In this document: positions 17,346 through 26,408 of the stretch, piece by piece
Position numbering within the stretch: position 1 is the first letter of the stretch
How the letters are laid out: every line of letters starts with the position of its first letter
NCBI RefSeq assembly: GCF_024699985.1
Contig: NZ_JAJONA010000001.1
Location: forward strand, 186,001 to 250,000
DNA length: 64,000 nucleotides
Direction: 5' to 3'
DNA from: Phenylobacterium sp. J367
Lineage (GTDB): Bacteria; Pseudomonadota; Alphaproteobacteria; Caulobacterales; Caulobacteraceae
Notes under the pieces: model-generated
The model's input: the letters and a program-made list of their open reading frames with translations, nothing else
Told to the model about the DNA's origin: nothing
The model's database searches: none
Program-made: the position numbers and the translations under genes

Positions 17346-18347
17346 ATGGCCGCTTTCGACACCACCGAAGACAAGCTCATCGCCCTGGTCCCGGACCGGA
17401 AGGTTTCCTCGCGCGACACGTTCGGCGTGGACTTCGACATGGACGTGCCCGCGTTCTCGGAACGCGACCCCCACGTTCCCGACGTGGACCCGGCCTACAA
17501 GTTCGATCCCGAGACCACGCGGGCGATCCTCGCGGGCTTCGCCTTCGACCGCCGCGTGATGGTCCAGGGCTACCACGGCACCGGCAAGTCGACGCACATC
17601 GAGCAGGTGGCGGCGCGCCTGAACTGGCCGCTGATCCGCGTGAACCTCGACAGCCACGTCTCCCGGATCGACCTGGTCGGCAAGGACGCCATCGTCCTGA
17701 AGGACGGCAAGCAGGTCACCGAGTTCCGCGAAGGCATGCTGCCCTGGGCGATCCAGCGGCCCATCGCCCTCGTGTTCGACGAGTACGACGCCGGCCGCCC
17801 GGACGTGATGTTCGTGATCCAGCGGGTGCTGGAGGCGCAGGGCAAGCTGACCCTGCTCGACCAGAACCGGGTGATCCGTCCGAACCCCTGGTTCCGGCTG
17901 TTCTCGACGACCAACACCATCGGTCTCGGCGACACCACCGGCCTCTACCACGGCACCCAGCAGATCAATCAGGGCCAGATGGACCGCTGGTCCATCGTCA
18001 CCACGCTCAACTACCTGGCCCACGACGTGGAGGCCGAGATCGTTCTGGCCAAGGCGCCGAACTACCAGACCGCCGAGGGCCGCCGGACGATCAACGCCAT
18101 GGTCCGGGTCGCCGACATGACCCGCAACGCCTTCATGAACGGCGACATCTCGACGGTCATGAGCCCGCGGACGGTGATCACCTGGGCCCAGAACGCCGAG
18201 ATCTTCGGCGGCGACATCGCCCTCGCCTTCCGGATGACCTTCCTGAACAAGTGCGACGAGCTGGAGCGCGGCACCGTCGCCGAGTTCTTCCAGCGCGCCT
18301 TCGGCCAGGACCTCCCGGAAAGCACGGCGCGGGTGCGGGTGGCTTAG
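17346..18347 (+). CDS. cobS: cobaltochelatase AAA+ subunit CobS
   Basis: CobS is the MoxR-type AAA+ ATPase that works with CobT as chaperone for cobalt insertion by CobN in aerobic cobalamin synthesis. The 333-aa product shows Walker A ([10 protein letters not shown]), Walker B ([12 protein letters not shown]), sensor region [11 protein letters not shown] and the typical N-terminal leader [19 protein letters not shown]. Length and order are normal. cobT is 1.9 kb downstream on the same strand, separated by a DUF3089 hydrolase gene and a DUF1328 gene on the other strand. No cobN is in this window. Confidence 0.95.
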   Translation: MAAFDTTEDKLIALVPDRKVSSRDTFGVDFDMDVPAFSERDPHVPDVDPAYKFDPETTRAILAGFAFDRRVMVQGYHGTGKSTHIEQVAARLNWPLIRVNLDSHVSRIDLVGKDAIVLKDGKQVTEFREGMLPWAIQRPIALVFDEYDAGRPDVMFVIQRVLEAQGKLTLLDQNRVIRPNPWFRLFSTTNTIGLGDTTGLYHGTQQINQGQMDRWSIVTTLNYLAHDVEAEIVLAKAPNYQTAEGRRTINAMVRVADMTRNAFMNGDISTVMSPRTVITWAQNAEIFGGDIALAFRMTFLNKCDELERGTVAEFFQRAFGQDLPESTARVRVA

Positions 18348-18357
18348 GCCGCCTAAC

Positions 18358-18485
18358 CTCCGCTCATCCCGGCGAAAGCCGGGAACCAAGCTGAATCAGA
18401 TCGAAGGCCCCGGCGGTGCGAACCTCCGGGGCTTTTCCTTGCCGAACGTCCGCCTGGGTTCCGGCTTTCGCCGGGATGAGCGGAG
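18358..18485. repeat. inverted pair of a CCCGGC-GAAA-GCCGGG intergenic palindrome
   Basis: The sequence at 18358-18387 (core CTCATCCCGGCGAAAGCCGG) recurs in inverted orientation at 18457-18485 with one missing G. Each arm is itself a hairpin (CCCGGC, GAAA loop, GCCGGG), and the cobS terminator lies between them. Short elements of this type are frequent REP-like intergenic repeats in GC-rich alphaproteobacteria. Confidence 0.7.
18406..18436 (+). terminator. intrinsic terminator of cobS
   Basis: The stem GCCCCGG / CCGGGGC with a 12-base loop is followed by TTTT, about 60 bases past the cobS stop. Confidence 0.65.
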
Positions 18486-18560
18486 TTTGGGGGCTGGACC
18501 CGGGTTCTGCGAAGCGCGATCATCAAACCCATTCTTCGAACAATATTGCTGGGGGAAACT

Positions 18561-19746
18561 ATGATCAGGACCACTCTGGCGGCGCTTGCGCTCGCCGCCG
18601 GCTTCGCCGCCGCTTCGGGCGCTCAGGCCCAGACCGCACCGGCCAGGAACGACTACGCAGACAAGGCCGCCTGGCTGTGCTTCCCGGGCAAGTCCGGCGA
18701 CGCCTGCGCCGTCGACATGACCGCCACGGTCGTCAAGGCCGACGGCTCGACCAGCGTCGAGACCTTCAAGGCCGATCCGAAGGCCCCCATCGATTGCTTC
18801 TACGTCTATCCGACGGTCTCCAACGACCCCGGCATCACGTCGGACATGAACGCCGGCCCCGAGGAGCTGAACGTGGTGCGGCAGCAGCTCGCCCGCTTCG
18901 GCTCAAAATGCCGGATCTACGCCCCGCTCTACCGACAGTTCACCCTGACCGCGCTGCGCGCCGCCTCGGCCGGCAACCCGATGCCGGGCTCCGCCGATCC
19001 GGCCGTCCGCCAGGTGGGCTACAATGACGTAGTCGACGCCTGGAACCATTACCTCCAGCACGAGAACAAGGGCCGCGGCGTCGTCCTGATCGGCCACTCC
19101 CAGGGCTCGGGCGTCCTCCAGCGGGTGATCCCCGCCGTGATCGAGGGCAAGCCCGTCCAGAAGCAGCTGATCTCCGCCCTGATCCTCGGCTCCAACCTCG
19201 CCGTCGAGAAGGGCAAGGACACCGGGACGTTCAAGACCATCCCGCTCTGCAAGTCGGCCAGCCAGACGGGCTGCGCCATCTCCTACGTCACCTTCCGCGA
19301 CACCATCCCGCCGCCCGCCAACAGCCGCTTCGGCAAGGTGCAGGCCGCGAACATGGAGGCCGCCTGCACCAACCCGGCGAACCTCGCCGGCGGCCAGGGG
19401 CGAGCTGAAGGCCTACCACAGCAATGGGGCGGCCATCGCCTCGTCGTCGGTGGCCCCGCCGACCTGGGTGAAGGGCAAGGCCCAGCCGACCACGCCGTTC
19501 GTCGCCACGCCCGGGCTGATCACCGGCCAGTGCGTCTCCAAGGACGGCTTCAACTACCTGGAGGCCCGCGTGAACGCCGACCCGGCCGACCCGCGCACCG
19601 ACGACATCTCCGGCGACGTCGTGGCCCTGGGCGCGGTCATGAAGGACTGGGGCCTCCACCTCGTCGACGCCAACATCGCCATGGGCAACCTGGTGGAGAT
19701 CGTGGGCCAGCAGTCGAAGGCGTATCTGGCGAAGGCGAAGCAATAG
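18561..19746 (+). CDS. secreted DUF3089 alpha/beta-hydrolase, one frameshift
   Basis: The product of about 394 aa starts with a Sec signal peptide (MIRTTLAALALAAG..., cleavage near AQAQ). The nucleophile elbow GHSQGS and the DUF3089 segments CFYVYPTVSNDPG and YAPLYRQFT mark it as a lipase-like enzyme of the periplasm or exterior. At the 4-G run 19397-19400 one G is in excess; removing it joins GGQGELKAYHSNGAA and gives a normal C-terminus (GLHLVDANIAMGNLV). Substrate is unknown. A strong bidirectional terminator follows at 19867-19900. Confidence 0.85.
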
Positions 19747-19751
19747 TTGCG

Positions 19752-19849
19752 CCCCATCGGGGGAGCTGTCGGCGCAGCCGACTGAGGGGGTCCGCCGCGA
19801 CACCGGGGATGACCCCCTCCGGCCCTTCGGGCCACCTCCCCCGACGGGG
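19752..19849. repeat. 98-bp inverted-repeat intergenic element
   Basis: The left arm CCCCATCGGGGGAGCTG...GAGGGGGT and the right arm ACCCCCTC...CACCTCCCCCGACGGGG are imperfectly complementary over about 38 bases each, and each arm has an inner hairpin (TCGGCGCAGCCGA; GGCCCTTCGGGCC). It is non-coding and follows the DUF3089 gene. Elements with this look recur between genes in Caulobacter relatives; only one copy is in this window. Confidence 0.6.
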
Positions 19850-19866
19850 AGGAATGGAGAAAGAAA

Positions 19867-19900
19867 AACGCCCGTCCTCTTTCGAGGGCGGGCGTTCTTT
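19867..19900. terminator. bidirectional intrinsic terminator
   Basis: The arms AACGCCCG.CCTC and GAGG.CGGGCGTT form a long stem with a small loop, A-rich on the left and T-rich on the right (TTCTTTCTTT). It lies between the convergent DUF3089 and DUF1328 genes and suits both. Confidence 0.85.
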
Positions 19901-19922
19901 CTTTCCGACGTTCGAAGCGTCG

Positions 19923-20099
19923 CTAACGGGTCATCTTTCGCCCGGCCATCAGGCCCATGACGAGGAAGACCAGGAAGCCCACCACGAACAGGAAGAACAG
20001 GATCTTGGCGATGCCGGCCGAAGCGCCAGCGATGCCACCAAAGCCGAGCGCGCCGGCTACGATGGCGACGATCGCGAAGATCAGAGCCCACTTCAGCAT
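19923..20099 (-). CDS. DUF1328 (YtjA-family) small membrane protein
   Basis: This 58-aa protein consists of two hydrophobic helices ([20 protein letters not shown] and [19 protein letters not shown]) joined by the family-typical [12 protein letters not shown] and a short basic tail. DUF1328 proteins are small inner-membrane proteins of unknown role, often stress-induced. I chose ATG 20099 because it starts exactly at the family's conserved MLKWAL. A sigma-EcfG-like promoter lies about 50 bases upstream. Confidence 0.9.
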   Translation of the reverse strand: MLKWALIFAIVAIVAGALGFGGIAGASAGIAKILFFLFVVGFLVFLVMGLMAGRKMTR

Positions 20100-20149
20100 G
20101 GCGCTCACTCTCCTCATGACTACAGGCCGGCAACCGGCCCGGTCGGATG

Positions 20150-20174
20150 AACACGGCTTCGCCATGATTGTTCC
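20150..20174 (-). promoter_or_regulatory. sigma-EcfG-like (general stress) promoter
   Basis: On the minus strand GGAAC (20174-20170), a 17-base spacer and GTT (20152-20150) match the GGAAC-N16/17-GTT pattern of alphaproteobacterial general-stress promoters. The distance to the DUF1328 start codon is about 50 bases. Confidence 0.5.
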
Positions 20175-20235
20175 GGCGGCGGAGCCCTCACTTCCTTGTT
20201 TCGCCCCACGTCACCCCTGATCTAAGACGGTCGTC

Positions 20236-22185
20236 ATGGCGAAGAACCCGGAAAGCCCCCTGGAGCCGTTCAAGCGTGCGCTGGCGCACGCGGCGCGCTC
20301 GCTCGCCGAGACGCCCGACCTGGAGATCGTCTACTCCGGCGAGGGCCCGCAGCTCTCCGGAAAGCGGGCCGTCCTGCCCCACCCGCCGCGCGACCTGACG
20401 AGCGCGGACGCGGCGCGGATCCGCGGCCTCGCCGACCAGATGGCGCTGCGCGTGGCCCACCACGACCCCGCCGCCCATGCGAAGGCGCGGCCGGCCTCGG
20501 CCATGGGCCAGCCGATCTACGACGGCATCGAGCAGGCCCGCATCGAGGCGATCGGCGCCAACGCCATGGGCGGCGTGCGCGAGAACCTGAAGGCCGTCAT
20601 GGACCAGGCCTGGGCCAAGCGCTCGTTCAACCAGATCGAGGCCCTGGCCAATCCGCCGATGGCCGAGGTGGTCTCGCTGATGGTCCGCGAACGGCTGACC
20701 GGCGAGCCCCCGCCGGCCATGGCCGAGCCGCTGGTGAAGCTGTTCCGCGACGAGGTGGAGGCCAAGGCCGGCGCCGACCTCGACCGCCTGTCCGACCTGA
20801 TCCACGACCAGAAGGCCTTCGCCAAGGTGGCCCGCGCCATCCTGCGCGACCTGAAGATGGGCGACGACCTCTCCGACGCCCTCGACCAGCCCGAGCAGGA
20901 CGAGGATTCGAGCGAGGACGGCGAGCCCGAGGCCAGCGACGACAAGGACGAGGGCGACGGCGACGGCCAGTCGCCGCAGCAGACCGCCATGGACGAGTCG
21001 GACGCGACCCACCAGGAGAGCGACGACGCCGACAGCCAGATGATGCAGGCGGAGGACGACCCCGACAGCCAGGAGACCGACGAGCCCCCCGAGATGGGCG
21101 AGGGCGAACAGCCGGCGCGTCCCGACTTCAAGGGCGAGGCCAAGGTCGCCACCTACAAGGTCTTCACGACCCAGCACGACGAGATCGTCGCCGCCGAGGA
21201 GCTCTGCGACGGTGAGGAGCTGACGAGGCTTCGCGCCTACCTCGACCAGCAGCTCGCCAGCCTGTCGAACGTGGTCTCGCGGCTGGCCAACCGTCTCCAG
21301 AGGAAGCTGCTCGCCCAGCAGAACCGCGCCTGGAGCTTCGACCTCGAGGAGGGCCTGCTCGACACCTCCAGGCTGACCCGGGTGATCACCGACCCCACCG
21401 CCTCGCTGGCCTTCAAGGAGGAGGAGGACACCGAGTTCCGCGACACGGTGGTCACCATCCTGATCGACAACTCCGGCTCCATGCGCGGCCGGCCGATCAT
21501 GGTCGCCGCGGTCTGCGCCGACATCCTGGCCCGCACGCTGGAGCGCTGCGGCGTGAAGACCGAGATCCTCGGCTTCACCACCCGCGCCTGGAAGGGCGGC
21601 CAGGCGCGCGAGGACTGGCTGAAGGCCGGCAAGCCCGCCCAGCCGGGCCGCCTGAACGACCTGCGCCACATCATCTACAAGGCTGCCGACGCCCCCTGGC
21701 GGCGCGCCCGGCGCAACCTCGGCCTGATGATGCGCGAGGGGCTTCTGAAGGAGAACATCGACGGCGAGGCCCTGATGTGGGCGCACCAGCGGCTGATCGG
21801 CCGGCCGGAGCAGCGCCGCATCCTGATGGTCATCTCCGACGGCGCGCCGGTGGACGATTCCACCCTCAGCGTGAACTCGGGCCACTACTTGGAGCGCCAT
21901 CTGCGCGAGGTGATCGCCGAGATCGAAGCCAAGAGCCCGGTCCAGCTCATCGCCATCGGCATCGGCCACGACGTGACCCGCTACTACCGCCGGGCCGTCA
22001 CCATCGTCGACGTGGAGCAGCTCGCCGGCGCCATCACCGACCAGCTCGCCGCGCTGTTCGACGAGGAGCCGCGCAAGCTCACCCGCCGCACCGCCGGCCT
22101 GCTGCAGCCGCCGCCCAACACCCAGGGGCCCTCCGGCGGCATGCGCCGCTCGACCTTCAAGGAAGTCCGGAGATCGGTGGCTTGA
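20236..22185 (+). CDS. cobT: cobaltochelatase subunit CobT
   Basis: The 649-aa CobT subunit forms a ring complex with CobS. Residues 1-210 are the helical N-terminal domain. Residues about 215-300 are a very acidic, low-complexity linker (many D/E with Q and S). The C-terminal third is a VWA domain with the MIDAS motif DNSGSMRG, followed by [10 protein letters not shown] and [14 protein letters not shown]. Length is as expected. The stop codon overlaps the TTG start of the next gene. Cobalamin synthesis in this strain would still need CobN, which is not in the window. Confidence 0.95.
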   Translation: MAKNPESPLEPFKRALAHAARSLAETPDLEIVYSGEGPQLSGKRAVLPHPPRDLTSADAARIRGLADQMALRVAHHDPAAHAKARPASAMGQPIYDGIEQARIEAIGANAMGGVRENLKAVMDQAWAKRSFNQIEALANPPMAEVVSLMVRERLTGEPPPAMAEPLVKLFRDEVEAKAGADLDRLSDLIHDQKAFAKVARAILRDLKMGDDLSDALDQPEQDEDSSEDGEPEASDDKDEGDGDGQSPQQTAMDESDATHQESDDADSQMMQAEDDPDSQETDEPPEMGEGEQPARPDFKGEAKVATYKVFTTQHDEIVAAEELCDGEELTRLRAYLDQQLASLSNVVSRLANRLQRKLLAQQNRAWSFDLEEGLLDTSRLTRVITDPTASLAFKEEEDTEFRDTVVTILIDNSGSMRGRPIMVAAVCADILARTLERCGVKTEILGFTTRAWKGGQAREDWLKAGKPAQPGRLNDLRHIIYKAADAPWRRARRNLGLMMREGLLKENIDGEALMWAHQRLIGRPEQRRILMVISDGAPVDDSTLSVNSGHYLERHLREVIAEIEAKSPVQLIAIGIGHDVTRYYRRAVTIVDVEQLAGAITDQLAALFDEEPRKLTRRTAGLLQPPPNTQGPSGGMRRSTFKEVRRSVA

Positions 22186-23162
22186 GGAAACTCACGGGGC
22201 CGCTGTTCGCGCTGGCCCTCGCCGGCTGCGTCAGCCCGGACGCGTCCCTGCCGCCGGCCCCCTGCCCTATGCCGCGGCGATCGCCGTCGACGGCGCGCCC
22301 GTCCCGCTCGACCCGTCTGATCCGGCGAAGATCGCGGTCGGCCGTTTCGCCTACGCCGGCGGCCTGCACCTGACCTCGACGCAGACCGCCCGCCTGCACG
22401 GCCTTTCCGACCTGAAGGTCCGGCCCGACGGCCGGCTCGTCGCCGCCAGCGACCAGTCCGACCTGCTTACCGCCCGCATCGTCCTGGACGCCGCGGGCCG
22501 CCTGGCCGGGATCGCCGACGCCCGGCTCGCCGCCCTGAAGGACGGGAACGGGGCCGACCTCTACGCCGGCGGCCAGAAGGAATATGATTCCGAAGGCGTC
22601 GCCGAGTTGCCGAACGGCGACCTGCTGGTGAGCTTCGAGCAGCACGAGCGCATCCTGCGCTACCCGGCCGCCGGCGGCCCGCCGGTCGCCGCCCCGATCC
22701 CGCAGACAGCCTTCCAGTTCAACAAGTCCCTGGAGGCGCTCGCCGCCGATCCGGCGCGCGGGCCGGACGCCTACCGCGTGGCGCTGGAGGGCACGGGCCA
22801 GACCTTCCTGTGCCGGCTGGCGACGGGCTGCACGCCGGGCTTCACCGTCGATCTCGAAGGTCTGGAGCTCACCGGCATCGACATGCTGCCGGACGGCGGC
22901 ATGGCCGTGCTGCTGCGCTATTTCACGCCGCTGCGCGGCAACACGATCAAGCTGAAGATCCTCGACCGCGACGGCCGGCGCATCGACGGCTTCGACATGG
23001 AGCGCCCGCTCACCGTCGACAATTTCGAGGGGGGTGGCGGCGGTCCCCGGCCCCGCCGGCCGGATCCGCTTCTACCTGATCTCGGACGACAACTTCGGCG
23101 CCTTCGCCGGCGCCCCCACCGACCAGCGGACCCTGCTCATGGCGTTCGACTGGACGCCGTAG
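22182..23162 (+). CDS. esterase-like-activity-of-phytase family lipoprotein, two frameshifts
   Basis: The proposed TTG start overlaps the cobT stop and gives a lipoprotein signal ([16 protein letters not shown], lipobox LAGC). After correction at the 5-C run 22258-22262 the protein reads [56 protein letters not shown] and [11 protein letters not shown], the pattern of the PF13449-type phytase-like beta-propeller. A second shift at the 6-G run 23029-23034 restores [13 protein letters not shown] and the end MAFDWTP. Repaired length is about 326 aa. It should sit at the envelope; the substrate is unknown. Confidence 0.75.
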
Positions 23163-23178
23163 ACCCTCTCCCCAAAGC

Positions 23179-23206
23179 AAAGGGCCGCCCCGGAGGGCGG
23201 CCCTTT
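23179..23206. terminator. bidirectional intrinsic terminator
   Basis: The 12-bp perfect stem AAAGGGCCGCCC / GGGCGGCCCTTT with a 4-base loop lies between the phytase-like gene and convergent rpmB. Confidence 0.85.
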
Positions 23207-23233
23207 CGGAACGACACTCTTGTAAGCTCAGGC

Positions 23234-23533
23234 TTAGGCGGCCGGGGCCTGCTCGGCGAGCTTGGCCTTCACCTGGCGCTTGATCTTCAGGGCGCGGGCC
23301 GAGAGGTCCTCGTCGCGGGCCTTCAGGAGGAACACGTCCAGGCCGCCCTTGAAGTCCAGCGTGCGCAGCGCCGCGTTGCGGACGCGCAGCTTGAAGGACT
23401 GGCCGAGCGCGTCCGACTGGAGCGTGACCGGCTGCAGCGCCGGCAGGAAGCGGCGCTTGGTCTTGATGTTCGAGTGGCTCACATTGTGGCCGACCATCGG
23501 GCCGACACCGGTGAGTTCGCAGCGACGCGACAT
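23234..23533 (-). CDS. rpmB: 50S ribosomal protein L28
   Basis: The 99-aa product begins [20 protein letters not shown] and contains the family signature [16 protein letters not shown] and [15 protein letters not shown]. The C-terminal lysine-rich extension is usual for alphaproteobacterial L28. ATG 23533 fits the family start. It is single and convergent with the upstream gene, with a strong terminator behind it. Confidence 0.96.
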   Translation of the reverse strand: MSRRCELTGVGPMVGHNVSHSNIKTKRRFLPALQPVTLQSDALGQSFKLRVRNAALRTLDFKGGLDVFLLKARDEDLSARALKIKRQVKAKLAEQAPAA

Positions 23534-23850
23534 AGCGAGGTAACCTTCGCGTGGAAATGGGATCGGCGGACCAGCCGGCCCGCGCGAGGAGGGGGCGATA
23601 TAGAGGAAGCGGGCCCTTCGCGTCAACCCGGGCGCTGCAGCAAATCTCGCCCCCGGGTGCGGCCCGATCCCCACGGAACGGCGAAGCTCGTTGTGGCCGA
23701 AAGCGACTCAAATACAATGGGTTGTAGGGAACAAAGGCTGAATCGCGGCATGTCAGCGATTCGGTCCTGATCCGTTTCGCGCCCGTTCTGGAAGTTCCCG
23801 CCGCCCCTTAACGACTGCGACGCCAGGTGGCGGACGAGGCGGAACGCCGC
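23534..23850. other. 317-bp intergenic region between rpmB and the M23 peptidase gene
   Basis: It must hold the rpmB promoter on the minus strand and the 3' end of the peptidase mRNA. A perfect 7-bp inverted repeat GAATCGC/GCGATTC (23741-23747, 23757-23763) sits next to a relatively A/T-rich patch (AAATACAATGGGTTGTAGGG). No gene is seen. Confidence 0.4.
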
Positions 23851-24543
23851 CTAGTCGGCCATGTGGACGTCGGCCACCCGCTGCTCGCGGGCGACCAGCA
23901 CCTCGGTGGCGGCGATCCGCCGCCCCTTGTCCAGGATCTCCAGGTGCACGTGGTCGGTCATGCCGCCGGGATACTTGTCCTGCAGGGAGTAAACCTCGCC
24001 GATCGGGCGACCCACAGCCACCGCGTCGCCCACCTCGACCGCCGGCTCCACATAGAACACGCGGGCGGCGTAGCGCAGCGCCGGATTGGTGATCTCCACG
24101 AACTTCAGGTCGGCGTCGCCGGCATAGGCATAGCCGATCTTCGTCACATAGCCGGAGATCGGCGCCACCACCGCCTGCCCGGCGTCGGCGACGAAGTCCA
24201 CGCCCTCGTGGCGGCGCGAGCCGCCGTCGCGGCGGGCGCCGAACGCGCCTTGGCCATAGGCGTCGTGGCCCCTGGGCTCCTGGCCGGTGGGATTGGCGAA
24301 GTCGGCTTGGCCGTCACCGTCCACGTCGAGCCCCTGCCAGACGATCCGGGTGGCCTCGGCCGCCGGGAAGATCGTGTCCCGCAGGTCGATCCGCTGCGCC
24401 TCGGCCTTCTTCGCCGCCGTGTAGCCCACGTGCGCCGCCGGCATGGCCAGCGCCGCCGTGCCGCCGAGGATCGCAAGGACGGCCACCGTCTGGCCCAACC
24501 GTTCCTTCGCCGTTTCCACGGCGCGCACAGGGATGCGCATCAT
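23851..24543 (-). CDS. M23-family peptidoglycan endopeptidase-like protein
   Basis: The product has 230 aa, with one N-terminal membrane anchor (around TVAVLAILGGTAALAM). The LytM/M23 domain shows the zinc motif SRRHEGVDFVADAG and the second motif TDHVHLEI, with GYVTKIGYAYAG between them. A calcium-binding-like DVDGDGQADF segment precedes the domain. It would cut peptide cross-links or serve as a LytM activator in the periplasm. ATG 24543 has AAGGGCG about ten bases upstream; upstream in-frame codons add up to 12 residues. It is divergent from the exporter operon. Confidence 0.85.
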   Translation of the reverse strand: MMRIPVRAVETAKERLGQTVAVLAILGGTAALAMPAAHVGYTAAKKAEAQRIDLRDTIFPAAEATRIVWQGLDVDGDGQADFANPTGQEPRGHDAYGQGAFGARRDGGSRRHEGVDFVADAGQAVVAPISGYVTKIGYAYAGDADLKFVEITNPALRYAARVFYVEPAVEVGDAVAVGRPIGEVYSLQDKYPGGMTDHVHLEILDKGRRIAATEVLVAREQRVADVHMAD

Positions 24544-24785
24544 TCGGGTACGCCCTTCTCTCGATCGGATGCGGCCCACCGGACAGACGCCGGCTTCCTG
24601 GCTCGCGAGGATGCTGTCTCGTTTTCTGTCACGGCCGCCTGTGGCGACGGCCGCGGGTCCGCTCGGGGACGCCTGTCTTAGTTAACGGCGCTTCCGGGCG
24701 GAATATGGGCGCGTTCTTTTCCGTCCTGTCGCGACACCATGCCGCCTGCATATCGGCGTCTTGCCAAGCGGCGCCAGGAAGCGTA

Positions 24786-24807
24786 AATAACTGACCGGTC
24801 AGTTATT
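24786..24807. promoter_or_regulatory. 22-bp perfect palindrome, TetR operator
   Basis: The sequence around AACTGACCGGTCAGTT is a perfect palindrome of 22 bases, ending 12 bases before the TetR start codon. The length and symmetry are those of a TetR-family operator; autoregulation of the exporter operon is the natural reading. Confidence 0.8.
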
Positions 24808-24818
24808 AGGACGTTCCG

Positions 24819-25445
24819 ATGCTCCCCGCCGGCGAACCGAAATTCCGTCGCCGCAAGGCTGACCGCCCCGGCGAGATCGTCGAGGCGGCGATGCAGGTGT
24901 TCGCCGAGAAGGGCTTCGCCGCCGCCCGGCTGGACGACATCGCCGCCCGGGCCGGAGTCTCCAAGGGCGGGCTCTATCTCTACTTCGACACCAAGGACGA
25001 CATCTTCCGGGCCGTGGTCGAGCAGGCCATCGCGCCGAACGTCCAGCTCGCCCGCGCCATGCTGGCCGCCCATCCCGGCCCGTTCCCGGACCTAATCCGG
25101 GCGCTGGCCGCCCACGTGGGTGGGGTGATCCAGACCACCTCGATCGGCGGGGTCGCGAAGATGGTCATCGGCGAGGCCCGCAACTTCCCCGAACTCGCCC
25201 GCATCTGGCACGACCGCCTGGTCGGCCCGATGCTCGACACGCTCGCCGGCGTCATCGCCGCCGCCCAGGCCCGCGGCGAGGTCCGCCCCGGCGACCCGCG
25301 GGCCTACGCCCTGCAGCTCGTCGCCCCGCTGCTCGTCGGCGTCATCTGGCGCGAGACCTTCGCCCCCGTCGGCGCGCCGGCCTTCGACCTGCCCGCCCTC
25401 ATCGCCCAGCACGTCGACACCTACCTCGGAGGGATAGCGCCATGA
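24819..25445 (+). CDS. TetR-family regulator of the exporter operon
   Basis: The 208-aa product has an N-terminal TetR helix-turn-helix (IVEAAMQVFAEKGFAAARL, then AARAGVSKGGLYLYFDTKDD) and a helical ligand domain with the motif VIGEARNFPELARIWHDRL, seen in regulators of CecR/YbiH type that control ybhGFSR-like exporters. The stop overlaps the start of the HlyD gene (ATGA), so it is the first gene of the operon it probably represses. A perfect palindrome lies just upstream. Confidence 0.92.
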   Translation: MLPAGEPKFRRRKADRPGEIVEAAMQVFAEKGFAAARLDDIAARAGVSKGGLYLYFDTKDDIFRAVVEQAIAPNVQLARAMLAAHPGPFPDLIRALAAHVGGVIQTTSIGGVAKMVIGEARNFPELARIWHDRLVGPMLDTLAGVIAAAQARGEVRPGDPRAYALQLVAPLLVGVIWRETFAPVGAPAFDLPALIAQHVDTYLGGIAP

Positions 25446-26408
25446 CCCGCCAGCGCGCCCTGGTCGCCGTCCTCGCCCTCGCCGGCCTGGCGATCGTCGC
25501 CGTCCTCGTCGTCATGCCGCGGTTCGGCCGGGTGGAGACCCTCACCGGCTACATCGAGGGCGAACCGCTCTATCTCGCCGCCCCCGTGGCCGGCCGCGTG
25601 GAGCAGATGCTCGTGGTCCGCGGCCAGGCGGTGGCGCCCGGCCAGAAGCTGTTCGTGGTCGATCCCGCCCAGCTCGCCGCCCAGCGCGACCAGGCGGGCG
25701 CGGAAGTGGCCGCCGCCGAGGCCCAGGCGGTCGACGCCCGCAAGGGCGTCCGGCCGGTGGAGCTGGCGGTGTTCGAGGCCAACCTCGCCGCCGCGGAAGC
25801 CCGCGCCCGCGACGCCCAGGCCCAGCTCCGCCGGGTCGAGCCCCTGACCGGCCGCGGATATTACGCGCCGGCCCGCCTCGACGAGGCCCGCGCCGCCGCC
25901 CAGGCCGCCCAGGCCCAGGTGGCCGCCGCCCGCAGGCAGCGCGACGCCGCCACCCTCGGCGCCCGCGACGACCTCGTTCGCGCCGCCGACAGCCGGGTCG
26001 CCCAGGCCCGCGCGGCGCTGACCGGCGCCGAGGCCCGGCTGATGGACGTCGCCCCCCACCGCCCCCGCCGCCGCCCGGGTGGAGGAGGTGTTCTACCAGC
26101 AGGGCGAGTGGGCGGCCGTCAACCAGCCGATCCTCTCCCTGCTGCCCGACGAACGGATCAAGGTGCGGTTCTTCGTCCCCGAGGCCGACCTTTCGAAATA
26201 CCGTCCGGGCGCCACCGTCCGCTTCGCCTGCGACGGCTGCGACCGGGGCATGACCGCGAAGATCGACTACGTCAGCCCGCGCCCGGAGTTCACCCCGCCG
26301 GTGATCTACTCCAAGGACGCCCGCGACCGGCTCGTCTACCTCGTCGAAGCCCGCCCCAGCGTCCGCCTCAACCCCGGCCAGCCGGTGGACGTGGAGCCGC
26401 TGAAGTGA
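25442..26408 (+). CDS. HlyD-family periplasmic adaptor (YbhG-like), one frameshift
   Basis: This membrane-anchored adaptor of about 321 aa has an N-terminal membrane helix (LVAVLALAGLAIVAVLVV), the first lipoyl-like half (LYLAAPVAGRVEQMLVVRGQ), a long alanine-rich coiled-coil hairpin, and the second half (EEVFYQQGEWAAVNQPILSL, then VRFFVPEADLSKYRPG). The frame shifts at the 6-C run 26052-26057; removing one C restores DVAPTAPAAARVEEVF. It overlaps both the TetR gene and the ATPase gene (GTGA), showing one transcription unit for an ABC-type drug or toxin exporter. Confidence 0.85.
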
